NCBI GenBank assembly: GCA_964645285.1
Contig: CAZYDR010000092.1
Span: forward strand, 1-14,662
Source: JAYZAP01 sp964645285
GTDB lineage: Bacteria; Pseudomonadota; Alphaproteobacteria; JAAXGF01
DNA: 14,662 nt
Reading direction: 5' to 3'
A model generated the notes under the pieces. It saw only the letters and a list, made by a program, of their open reading frames with translations, had not been told where the DNA came from and made no database searches. The position numbers were made by a program, and so were the translations under genes. Numbering within the stretch: the stretch's first letter is position 1; every line of letters starts with the position of its first letter. Below are positions 6,551 through 13,614 of this stretch, in pieces.

Positions 6551-7615
6551 ATGACGTTGAAACCTGTTCCCGACAGACAGCCGGCCCGCGAGCCGGATGT
6601 CCCTCAACCCGACACTCATTCGCCGATCGGCGCCTACCCGACGACGCGCATGCGGCGCAACCGGAGAAACAGCTGGAATCGACGCCTGGTGGCCGAGAAC
6701 CGGCTGGCGCCCGATGACCTGATCTGGCCGATTTTCGTGCACAACGGCGACGGCGTCATCGACGTGGCGTCCATGCCGAGCCAGGGCCGCCTATCCATCG
6801 ATGTGCTGGTGACGCGGGCCCGCGAGGCCTGTGATCTCGGTATTCCGATGATTGCGGTATTTCCGGTCATTCCCACTGAGCGCAAAAACGCCGAAGGCTC
6901 CGAAGCCATCAACCCGGACAATCTGGTGTGCCGCGCCGTGGCCGCGATCAAGCAAGCAGTGCCGGAGATCGGCGTCATGTGCGACGCCGCCCTCGACCCG
7001 TTCACCAATCACGGTCACGACGGCCTGATCCGCGACGGCTACGTGATCAACGACGAAACCGTCGAAATCCTGTGCCAGCAAGCTTTGGTTCAGGCCGCCG
7101 CCGGCTGCGATGTAATTTCGCCGTCGGACATGATGGATGGCCGGGTCGGCGCCATTCGCAAGTCGCTCGACGACCATGGCTACGATGATGTCCGCATCAT
7201 GGCCTATTCGGCCAAATATGCCTCGGCCTTCTATGGCCCGTTCCGCGACGCCATCGGCTCGACCGCCAACCTCGGAGACGCCGACAAGAAGACCTACCAG
7301 ATGGATCCGGCGAACGGCGACGAAGCCATTCGCGAAGTCGCCCTCGACATCCAGGAGGGCGCCGACATGGTCATGGTCAAGCCGGGCATGCCCTACCTCG
7401 ACATCGTTCGTCGGGTCAAAGACACTTTCGGCGTCCCCACCTTCGCTTATCAGGTGAGTGGTGAGTACGCCATGCTCAAGGGCGCCATCGCCAACGGTTG
7501 GCTCGATGGCGATCGGGTGCTCATCGAGTCTCTTACGAGTTTTAAACGGGCCGGCGCCGATGGGGTGCTGACCTATGCAGCAGTGGAAATAGCAAAATTA
7601 CTACAGAAAACGTGA
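6551..7615 (+). CDS. hemB: Porphobilinogen synthase (delta-aminolevulinate dehydratase)
   Basis: Condenses two 5-aminolevulinate molecules to porphobilinogen, the second step of tetrapyrrole synthesis from ALA; cytoplasmic homo-octamer in this family. The 354 residues are slightly long because of a ~28-residue N-terminal arm before YPTTRMRRNRR (29-39). YSAKYASAFYGPFRDA (219-234) holds K222, and MVKPGMPYLD (275-284) holds the Schiff-base K277. At 144-156 the sequence reads CDAALDPFTNHGH in place of the three-cysteine zinc site of zinc enzymes, so this is the Mg2+ type common in alphaproteobacteria and Pseudomonas. ATG at 6551 has AGGACGAG some 8-15 bases upstream. It heads a plus-strand run: its TGA overlaps the GTG of the phosphate transporter by four bases, an odd partnership. 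Confidence 0.95.
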   Translation: MTLKPVPDRQPAREPDVPQPDTHSPIGAYPTTRMRRNRRNSWNRRLVAENRLAPDDLIWPIFVHNGDGVIDVASMPSQGRLSIDVLVTRAREACDLGIPMIAVFPVIPTERKNAEGSEAINPDNLVCRAVAAIKQAVPEIGVMCDAALDPFTNHGHDGLIRDGYVINDETVEILCQQALVQAAAGCDVISPSDMMDGRVGAIRKSLDDHGYDDVRIMAYSAKYASAFYGPFRDAIGSTANLGDADKKTYQMDPANGDEAIREVALDIQEGADMVMVKPGMPYLDIVRRVKDTFGVPTFAYQVSGEYAMLKGAIANGWLDGDRVLIESLTSFKRAGADGVLTYAAVEIAKLLQKT

Positions 7616-9201
7616 CGCAAACCGCCACCCCTTCTTCTCCCCAACCCGAACATATCACTACTCCCTCCGCCGCCCGTGACAAAGGCACGTGGCTGCGGCT
7701 GTATGCCGGCGCGGCCATGTTGGTCGGCGCCGCCGCCTATGTTGGTTCCGAAGCCTGGGGCCAGCCACATCTGCTGATTGTCGTCATCGCCGGCGTGGTC
7801 GGCATGTACATGGCCATGAACATCGGCGCCAACGATGTCGCCAACAACGTCGGCCCCGCCGTCGGGTCGGGCGCCCTGACCATGATCGGTGCCCTGGCCA
7901 TCGCCGCGGTGTTCGAAGCCGCCGGCGCCATGATTGCCGGTGGTGACGTGGTCGGCACCATCAAGAAAGGCATTATTGATCCCGACCTCATCGGCGACCC
8001 CACGGTCTTTGTCCGCCTGATGCTGGCGGCCCTGTTCGCCGCCGCCTTGTGGATCAACGTGGCGACCATGGTGGGATCACCTGTCTCGACCACCCATTCC
8101 ATCGTCGGTGGCGTATTGGGCGGCGGCATCGCCGCGGCCGGTTTCGGCATCGTCGACTGGGGGGTGATGGGCAAGATCGCCGCCAGTTGGGTGATATCGC
8201 CGGCACTCGGCGCCATCATCGCGGCGTCGTTCCTAGCCCTCATAAAAGCCGCCATCGTCTATCGTAAAGACCGTGTGGCGGCAGCCAAGACATGGGTGCC
8301 GATCCTGGTCGCCATTATGGGCGCCGCCTTCTCCGCCTATCTCATAACCAAAGGCCTAAAAAAGGTCTGGAAAGCGGACGTCGCCACGATCGTAGCGGTC
8401 GTCGGCGCCTCCTTCTTCATGATCTACTTCATCGTCCGGCCCATGGTCGTGATAGCCGGGAAGCGCCTGAAGAACACCCGCGAAGACATTGGCAAGCTGT
8501 TCACCATTCCGCTTGTCATCTCGGCCGCCATGCTGTGTTTTGCCCATGGCTCGAACGACGTAGCCAATGCCATCGGTCCCCTCGCCGCCATCGTCAATTC
8601 CGTATCCGAAGGTGGCGTCGCTGCCAAGGTCGCGATCCCCTTCTGGGTCATGGTGGTCGGCGCTCTAGGACTGTCGGCGGGTCTTGCCCTTTACGGGGGG
8701 CGCATGGTTAAGCGGGTCGGCAAGGAAATCACCGAACTTGACCGGTTGCGGGCGTTTACGGTTGCCCTGTCATCAGCCATCACCGTGCTTGTCGCGTCGG
8801 GCCTGGCCCTGCCGGTGAGTTCCACGCACATTGCCCTGGGCGCGATCTTCGGTATCGGTTTCCTGCGCGAATATCTGGAGAACGAGGCCGACAAGGTTCG
8901 CATCATCCGCGAGCACTTCAACGACGACACCGAGCCCAGCCTGTTCGACACCGCAAAGGCTGAGATCGAATGGCGCCATGAAGTGCTCGACCGCGCGCTC
9001 AAGGACCTGTTGCCCGAGCGCGAGCGCATTTTCTATTTCGAAGCCACCAAGAAGGCCGAGCAGGCGGTCATGAAGTGGGAGCGCAAGAAACTGGTGCGGC
9101 GCTCCCACCTGCGCACCATCGTGTTGGCCTGGCTGATTACGGTACCCGCCACCGCCGCCATCGCCGGCGTGCTCTACTTCATTTTGCGACTGTTCATCTG
9201 A
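7612..9201 (+). CDS. PiT-family inorganic phosphate transporter
   Basis: Inner-membrane permease of 529 residues, expected to take up phosphate (as metal phosphate or by H+ or Na+ symport) with low affinity. The two inverted PiT repeats are clear: GANDVANNVGPAVGSGAL (72-89) with SPVSTTHSIVGG (156-167), and GSNDVANAIGPLAAIV (313-328) with LPVSSTHIALGAI (400-412). About ten hydrophobic segments are visible, from 35-48 and 53-70 to a final one at 503-526. Residues ~425-500 form a charged, helical cytoplasmic stretch before this last helix, a feature of the longer PiT subgroup. The start is GTG at 7612, overlapping the hemB stop as GTGA with no good Shine-Dalgarno of its own, so translation is probably coupled to hemB. 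Sulfate permeases share the fold but lack these exact repeats. Confidence 0.93.
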   Translation: MTQTATPSSPQPEHITTPSAARDKGTWLRLYAGAAMLVGAAAYVGSEAWGQPHLLIVVIAGVVGMYMAMNIGANDVANNVGPAVGSGALTMIGALAIAAVFEAAGAMIAGGDVVGTIKKGIIDPDLIGDPTVFVRLMLAALFAAALWINVATMVGSPVSTTHSIVGGVLGGGIAAAGFGIVDWGVMGKIAASWVISPALGAIIAASFLALIKAAIVYRKDRVAAAKTWVPILVAIMGAAFSAYLITKGLKKVWKADVATIVAVVGASFFMIYFIVRPMVVIAGKRLKNTREDIGKLFTIPLVISAAMLCFAHGSNDVANAIGPLAAIVNSVSEGGVAAKVAIPFWVMVVGALGLSAGLALYGGRMVKRVGKEITELDRLRAFTVALSSAITVLVASGLALPVSSTHIALGAIFGIGFLREYLENEADKVRIIREHFNDDTEPSLFDTAKAEIEWRHEVLDRALKDLLPERERIFYFEATKKAEQAVMKWERKKLVRRSHLRTIVLAWLITVPATAAIAGVLYFILRLFI

Positions 9202-9233
9202 CCGCCCCACCGCCGCCGATCCGTCGCAGCAAT

Positions 9234-9263
9234 TTGACCTACATCATGGCCTTGCGACACAAT
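9234..9263 (+). promoter_or_regulatory. Candidate promoter for the usp pair
   Basis: TTGACC (9234-9239, 5/6) and CACAAT (9258-9263, 4/6) are 18 bases apart in the 112-base gap after the phosphate transporter. Transcription would begin near 9270, just ahead of the hairpin at 9277-9300. It would let the usp genes respond independently of hemB. Confidence 0.35.
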
Positions 9264-9276
9264 TGGTCGTTCCATG

Positions 9277-9300
9277 AAGGCTGGATGATCCTCCAGTCTT
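9277..9300 (+). promoter_or_regulatory. Hairpin abutting the usp1 ribosome site
   Basis: AAGGCTGGA (9277-9285) and TCCAGTCTT (9292-9300) form a 9-bp stem (one G-T pair) with a 6-base loop. It is followed immediately by AGGGAG at 9301-9306, the usp1 ribosome site. There is no T-run, so a terminator is unlikely; mRNA protection or translation control is possible. Confidence 0.4.
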
Positions 9301-9313
9301 AGGGAGTAAGCTG

Positions 9314-9753
9314 ATGATTCACAGGATATTGGTACCTCTCGACGGATCGGCTCATGTCTTCAAGTCGACCTGGCCAGCGAAATCGCCGTCAAATATGACG
9401 CGACGTTGCTGTTGCTTCACGCCATCCCTGACGAGGTCGATATGAGTGAGCCCCAGCGCCGCTTTGCTCACGCGGAACACATCGAGGAGTCGCTCGATCA
9501 GATGCCGTTCGCCATTGCCGAACAGCAACTCATGACCAGCGCCCGTCATCGGGCCCTGCAGACCGGTGTTCGCGAAGTCTACACCATGGTCGAACCCGGC
9601 GACCCGGCCAAAATCATTATCGACCACGCCGGCGATGTCGACATGATCGTCATGGGACGTCGTGGCCTCGGGCCCATCGATGGGTTGCTGCAAGGCAGCG
9701 TGTCGCAAAAGGTCAACCAACTCGCCGACGCCGCCTGCGTTACGGTCAAGTAA
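9314..9753 (+). pseudogene. Universal stress protein (Usp) with a frameshift
   Basis: ATG at 9314 has AGGGAG 7 bases upstream and encodes MIHRILVPLDGSAH, the classic first strand and Asp-loop of a Usp fold. That frame then loses similarity and stops at 9443-9445. The rest of the domain continues in another frame from about 9358: LQVDLASEIAVKYDATLLLLHAI, then the remaining Usp domain to the TAA at 9751-9753. Joined, it is ~146 residues, the normal size. VMGRRGLGP followed by GLLQGS gives the complete G-x2-G-x9-G-S/T nucleotide motif. The lesion falls between 9353 and 9358 and equals one missing base or two extra. It is the first of a usp pair, and its C-terminus closely resembles the next gene. 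If real, no whole protein is made unless ribosomes shift or restart at TTG 9406. Confidence 0.85.
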
Positions 9754-9782
9754 ATCCGTAGTTCAGATCAGGCGCCGGGAGA

Positions 9783-9807
9783 CCGGCGGAGATCGCGGTT
9801 CCGCCGG
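9783..9807 (+). repeat. Hairpin between the two usp genes
   Basis: CCGGCGGA (9783-9790) and TCCGCCGG (9800-9807) are a perfect 8-bp inverted repeat with a 9-base loop in the 82-base gap. No T-run follows, so it is more likely an mRNA-stability or partial attenuation element than a strong terminator. Confidence 0.45.
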
Positions 9808-9835
9808 CAACCATCGGCAGGAAAGGAAAATCGCG

Positions 9836-10327
9836 ATGTTTAAAACAATCGTTGCGGCAACCGATGGCTCCGATCACGCCGACAAGGCGGTTCGAATCGC
9901 CAGCGATATGGCCGAAAAATACGACGCTCGGCTGGTGCTTTGCCATGTTCTGATGCACGGGCCGGTATCCACCGAAATGCGCCGGATGCTCGAAGTCGAA
10001 CATCTCGTCGAACCAACCCAGCTTCGCAGTGTCGCCGGTGGCGGCGTACCCGATGCTTTCGGCATGATCGCGCCCAATCAAGCTGCCGAAGAAAGCCTAC
10101 AGGGCGCCATTGGAGCCATGGGTCAGCTTGTCATCGATGCCGGCACTAAGATCGCCCATGAGACCGGTGTCGCCAAAGTCGACAACGTGATCACGAACGG
10201 TGACGCCGCCGAAGAAATCCTTCGCTGCGCCGAACGCGCCTATGGCGATCTCAAGGGGCTGCTCATGGGCAGTGTCTCCCACAAGGTCAACCAGCTGGCC
10301 AACTGCACGTGCATTACGGTCAAGTAG
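9836..10327 (+). CDS. Universal stress protein lacking part of the ATP loop
   Basis: Start at ATG 9836 with AGGAAAGGA upstream (8-base spacing); a longer in-frame opening from 9662 lies inside the preceding gene and is rejected. The 163-residue protein begins MFKTIVAATDGSDHADKAV (first strand and loop) and ends KGLLMGSVSHKVNQLANCTC, both typical of alphaproteobacterial Usp. An insertion-like middle (about 43-95) is normal for this longer subgroup. The odd part is near 131-138: after EEILRCAERA the chain goes directly to YGDLKGLLMGS. Related proteins, including the neighbour upstream, have a strand and loop of the type DMIVMGxRGL here. About 10-12 residues are therefore missing in frame, including both glycines of the G-x2-G half of the nucleotide motif. 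It may be non-binding or inactive. Convergent with the decarboxylase, overlapping it by 8 bases. Confidence 0.85.
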   Translation: MFKTIVAATDGSDHADKAVRIASDMAEKYDARLVLCHVLMHGPVSTEMRRMLEVEHLVEPTQLRSVAGGGVPDAFGMIAPNQAAEESLQGAIGAMGQLVIDAGTKIAHETGVAKVDNVITNGDAAEEILRCAERAYGDLKGLLMGSVSHKVNQLANCTCITVK

Positions 10328-11465
10328 GATCCTTATCCAGGATGTCCTTAAGTTCGACGAAGGTGTCCGGATAGAAGCCGTTGAAATGGGTGCGGAGCGA
10401 GCTCCCGTAGGCGCCAACCTGGCCAATTTCGATCCAGTCGCCCTCGCGCACATCGTCGGGCAGGCGGAACGGAAACGGCAGCATGTCGAGCGAATCGCAG
10501 GTCGGTCCGGCGACCTTGAAATCCCGGTAGTTGTGGGGCGGCTCGCCGTCGAGGCGGATCAACTGGGCCGGCATTTCGACCTGGGCGGTGACCATCTCCG
10601 ACAGGCTGCCGTAGATACCGTCGTTGATGTAGACCTGATCCTCCTTACGCAACAGCACCTGGACGACCAGTGAACAGCTCGAGGCGGCCATGGCGCGGCC
10701 CGGCTCGCACATAAGAACGCAATCGCGGCGTAGCCCCAAATTGTCGACGCCACGGGTTATAGCGCCCATGTAGTCGGCCAATGGCGGAATGTTGAGACCC
10801 TTGTACTCGGCCGGAAAACCACCGCCAACGTCGAGAAAGTGAATATGAGTGCCGGCCTGCTCGATAACCTCGCCAACCATGTTGAGCGCCACGTCGTACG
10901 CGTCCGTTGTCAGGCATTGGGAGCCCACGTGGAACGCCAGACCGCCCTGGCAACCTTCGGCGTCCACTTCCTTGAGAAGGTCGGCGGCCAGCGCCACGTC
11001 GGCGCCGAACTTCTCGGACAGATCGAAAGCCGCTCCCGCCGGCGGTGTCGCCAGGCGCACGATAATGGTCACCCCCTCACCGCCGGTCTCGTCGCGGACC
11101 TTGGCCAGTTCCGCCGGATGGTCGACGACGAAGTGGCGCACGCCATAGACCTCGTAGGCCGCGTGGATCGCCACCCGGGACTTCACCGGGTGCATGAAAT
11201 AGGTGCCGGCGTCGGGAAACATTTCGCGCACTTCGGCGATCTCTGGCAGGGAGGCGGTGTCGAAGTGGCGGATGCCCGCGCCGTACAAAGCACGCAGCAG
11301 ATGGGGATGGGGATTGCACTTGACGGCGTAAAGCACCCGGCCGGGAAACTGGTCGAGGAACTCGCGCGCCGTGGCCGCGATCACGGCCGGACGCAGGCAA
11401 TAGACCGGATAGCTGGGCGTCAGCGCCGCGATCATGGCGCGGGCGTTATCGAAAGTAGTGGCCAC
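10320..11465 (-). CDS. PLP-dependent ornithine/lysine-type decarboxylase (fold III)
   Basis: Predicted to decarboxylate ornithine to putrescine (or lysine to cadaverine); cytoplasmic dimer of the alanine-racemase-fold group IV decarboxylases. With GTG at 11465 it has 381 residues. YAVKCNPH (46-53) holds the PLP lysine K49, FHVGSQ is at 178-183, GGGFP (214-218) and EPGR (254-257) bind the PLP phosphate, and GPTCDSLD (320-327) holds the catalytic C323 donated across the dimer. GAYGSSLRTHFNGF (351-364) closes the active site. An upstream TTG at 11513 is open but lies upstream of the predicted -10 element, while GGAG sits 8 bases before the GTG, so the shorter form is chosen. Motifs fit ornithine decarboxylase better than diaminopimelate decarboxylase, but ODC versus lysine decarboxylase cannot be settled here. 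Divergent from the methyltransferase. Confidence 0.9.
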   Translation of the reverse strand: MATTFDNARAMIAALTPSYPVYCLRPAVIAATAREFLDQFPGRVLYAVKCNPHPHLLRALYGAGIRHFDTASLPEIAEVREMFPDAGTYFMHPVKSRVAIHAAYEVYGVRHFVVDHPAELAKVRDETGGEGVTIIVRLATPPAGAAFDLSEKFGADVALAADLLKEVDAEGCQGGLAFHVGSQCLTTDAYDVALNMVGEVIEQAGTHIHFLDVGGGFPAEYKGLNIPPLADYMGAITRGVDNLGLRRDCVLMCEPGRAMAASSCSLVVQVLLRKEDQVYINDGIYGSLSEMVTAQVEMPAQLIRLDGEPPHNYRDFKVAGPTCDSLDMLPFPFRLPDDVREGDWIEIGQVGAYGSSLRTHFNGFYPDTFVELKDILDKDPT

Positions 11466-11493
11466 TATGGGTACTCCGAGAATGAACCCGCAG

Positions 11494-11522
11494 GATATAG
11501 AAGGTAGAGCCAAGAAGGTTAA
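11494..11522 (-). promoter_or_regulatory. Candidate decarboxylase promoter
   Basis: Reading the minus strand, TTAACC (11522-11517) and TATATC (11499-11494) are 17 bases apart, each matching its consensus at 4/6. Transcription would start near 11487, leaving a ~20-base leader that contains the GGAG ribosome site of the GTG at 11465. Confidence 0.45.
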
Positions 11523-11549
11523 GATGAATCATTATGGCAAAGGATGACC

Positions 11550-12314
11550 ATGGATATCGACTTCGGCAAGACGGCGGCCGATTACGGCGCCCACCGCGCG
11601 GGCTTTCCCGACGCTCTCTATGACAGGCTTGCCGGGTTCGGCGTCGGCATGCCCGGGCAACGCCTGCTTGACCTCGGCACCGGCACGGGCGTGTTGGGAC
11701 GGGGCTTCGCCTTGCGCGGCTGTTCAGTCACCGGGCTCGACCCGTCGGACAATCTGATCGCCGAGGCCCGGCGCCTTGACGGCGTTACCGGTGTCGAGAT
11801 CGACTACGTGACAGCCACCGCCGAGGAAACCGGGCTCGCTACCGACGCCTTCGACGTGGCAACCGCGGGTCAGTGCTGGCACTGGTTCGACGGCGCCCGC
11901 GCGGCGGCGGAGGCACGGCGGGTCCTGAAGCCCGGCGGCGCCCTGGTCATGGCTCATTTCGACTGGCTTCCCCTGGTCGGCAACATGGTCGCGGCCACCG
12001 AACGATTGATCGAGCAGTACAATCCGCAATGGGCCATGGGCGGCGGGCGCGGCATCCATACAAATGGTATGACCGCCGCGGCGGAGACCGGCTTCAGAGA
12101 CATCGAGAGCTTCTCCTTCGACGTCGCCGCGCCCTATTCCCATGAAGCCTGGCGCGGCCGCATCCGGGCCAGCGCCGGAGTCGGGGCCAGCCTGAGCCCG
12201 GACGTGGTCGTGGCCTTCGACGCCGATCTGGAACGCCTGCTTGCGGAAAACCATCCCGAAGATCCCTTGGCCGTGCCGCACCGCTGCTTCGCGGTTATCA
12301 GCCGCGCCCCGTAA
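11550..12314 (+). CDS. Class I SAM-dependent methyltransferase
   Basis: A 254-residue protein of the methyltransferase 11/25 type; substrate unknown, cytoplasmic. LLDLGTGTGVLG (39-50) is the SAM-binding motif I, and GLDPSD (62-67) carries the acidic residue (D64) that binds the ribose. DAFDVATAGQCWHWFD (99-114) is the motif II/post-II region with the Q-x-x-H-W pattern seen in a subgroup acting on small molecules. RRVLKPGG (123-130) is motif III. The C-terminal part (from ~150) is a variable substrate cap. ATG at 11550 has AAGGA five bases upstream, while ATG at 11544 overlaps that site, so the inner one is chosen. It is divergent from the decarboxylase, but nothing in the sequence links it to polyamines. 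Its TAA stop is the first part of the palindromic repeat that follows. Confidence 0.88.
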   Translation: MDIDFGKTAADYGAHRAGFPDALYDRLAGFGVGMPGQRLLDLGTGTGVLGRGFALRGCSVTGLDPSDNLIAEARRLDGVTGVEIDYVTATAEETGLATDAFDVATAGQCWHWFDGARAAAEARRVLKPGGALVMAHFDWLPLVGNMVAATERLIEQYNPQWAMGGGRGIHTNGMTAAAETGFRDIESFSFDVAAPYSHEAWRGRIRASAGVGASLSPDVVVAFDADLERLLAENHPEDPLAVPHRCFAVISRAP

Positions 12315-12380
12315 TTAGGATCAGACCCTATTTATTATCACATAAAAACAACCCCTTAAATTGGGGTCTGACCCTAATTA
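12312..12380. repeat. AT-rich inverted repeat, GGGTCAGACCC palindrome type
   Basis: The left arm (12312-12333) and right arm (12359-12380) are 22 bases each and match in inverted orientation at 19 positions, with a 25-base AT-rich spacer. Each arm contains the small palindrome GG(G/A)TC-A-GACCC. An alternative inner stem ACCCC-N7-GGGGT (12351-12367) can also form. I recall this motif as widespread in bacteria, often near small Y1 (REP-associated) transposases, so it may be a REP- or MITE-like unit. No transposase is present. It lies between two convergent genes and could double as a terminator. The left arm includes the methyltransferase stop codon. Confidence 0.7.
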
Positions 12381-12393
12381 ATGTGATCTACGG

Positions 12394-13608
12394 TCAGTCG
12401 CGCGCGACCACTTCGACGCCGGGTGCGACGCGGTCGCTGGGATGGAGAATAACGCTATCGCCAGATGCGAGGCCATCGAGCACCTCGGCATGGTGACTGT
12501 TCACGTAGCCGATGACGATCGGCTGCAGGGTGGCGATGCCATTGGCGACCAGGAAAACGGCCCAATCGCCGCCGTCGCGGAACAAGGCGCTGACCGGCAC
12601 CCGAAGGATATCGCTGCCCTGCCAGACAATAATCCGGGTCTCGACCCGATAGCCGTGGCCGAGCGCACCGCGCGTCGTTGGCGGGTCCATGAAATCGACG
12701 ATCACCTTGACTCGCTGCTCCTCAATGCCCAGAGCCGAGACCTTGGTGAAGCCGAACGGCTCGACCTTCCGTACCCGGCCGGCCAGGGCAACGCCGCCGC
12801 CCCAGTCCTCAATCAACACGTCGGCGCCGAGCTCGACCCTTACTGCGTCCGACGACAACAACTCGGTAACCACTTCCAGGTCTAGCGGATCACCCAGTTC
12901 GAGCAGCGGCGCGCCGGCGGCGACCACCCCTTCGCTCTCGTGCAGCACTTGAAGAACCACACCATCGACCGGCGCGTGAACCTCGATGCAACAGCTCTCC
13001 GCGCCCTGCCCCATTTGCCCGGCCTGGCCCGGCACGATCAGCGCGGCGCGGGCCCGTTCAAGCTCGTAGTCGCGGACTTGCAGGGCGGCCTGGGCCGAGG
13101 CGACCACCGCCTCGTGGGTTCTGACTTCGAGAACCGCGGCGTCGAGGGCGCGCTGGGAAATATGTTTCTTGGTCGCCAGCGCCTGGGCGCGCTCCAGGTC
13201 ATCAAGAGCAAAGGCCCGCTCGGCCATGGCACGCTGTAACTCGGCCTTGGCCAGGGTCAGGGTCGCCTCCGCCGCCTTGACGTCGGCCTCGGCTTCGCTT
13301 TGGGATCGCAAATCAAGGATTTCCGGGTCACTGGGATAGATCGAAGCAACCACCGTTTCCCCGGCGATGACCGGGTCGCCGACCTCGATCTCGATGCGCA
13401 GGGCACGGCCGACGACCGGTGACGAAACCACATAGATATCCTTGACCTTGGTGCGCCCCTCGTCGTCAACGGTGACCTGAAGCACGCCGCGGTCAATCGC
13501 TCCCATATCGACCGGCACAGACTGGGGCGTGAAGGCGTGGATCAGCCCGGCCGCCAGCAAAGCCGTCAACGCACCCCAAATCACCACACGGCGGAATGTC
13601 GGTCCCAT
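12394..13608 (-). CDS. HlyD/MacA-type periplasmic adaptor (membrane fusion protein)
   Basis: Links an inner-membrane transporter to the periplasm or outer membrane for export. The 404-residue protein has an N-terminal membrane anchor (about 8-25), no lipoprotein box, and a beta-barrel and lipoyl lead-in (40-95). A helical hairpin coiled coil rich in Ala, Glu and Arg follows (about 100-190), then the second lipoyl half with HAPVDGVVLQV (211-221), and a barrel and membrane-proximal part that includes LRVPVSALFRDG (335-346). The ATG at 13608 follows the permease stop after 6 bases with a purine-rich AGGGGA just upstream. Pairing with an FtsX-type permease indicates an ABC exporter of the MacA-MacB or DevB-DevC kind, not an RND pump. 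C206-C207 in the loop between hairpin and lipoyl domain are unusual. Substrate unknown. Confidence 0.88.
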   Translation of the reverse strand: MGPTFRRVVIWGALTALLAAGLIHAFTPQSVPVDMGAIDRGVLQVTVDDEGRTKVKDIYVVSSPVVGRALRIEIEVGDPVIAGETVVASIYPSDPEILDLRSQSEAEADVKAAEATLTLAKAELQRAMAERAFALDDLERAQALATKKHISQRALDAAVLEVRTHEAVVASAQAALQVRDYELERARAALIVPGQAGQMGQGAESCCIEVHAPVDGVVLQVLHESEGVVAAGAPLLELGDPLDLEVVTELLSSDAVRVELGADVLIEDWGGGVALAGRVRKVEPFGFTKVSALGIEEQRVKVIVDFMDPPTTRGALGHGYRVETRIIVWQGSDILRVPVSALFRDGGDWAVFLVANGIATLQPIVIGYVNSHHAEVLDGLASGDSVILHPSDRVAPGVEVVARD

Positions 13609-13614
13609 GATCCC

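Noticed and set aside
9662..9835. Extended N-terminus of usp2 from base 9662
   Set aside because: Lies inside usp1 in another frame; the ATG at 9836 has a strong ribosome site and begins exactly at the Usp first strand.
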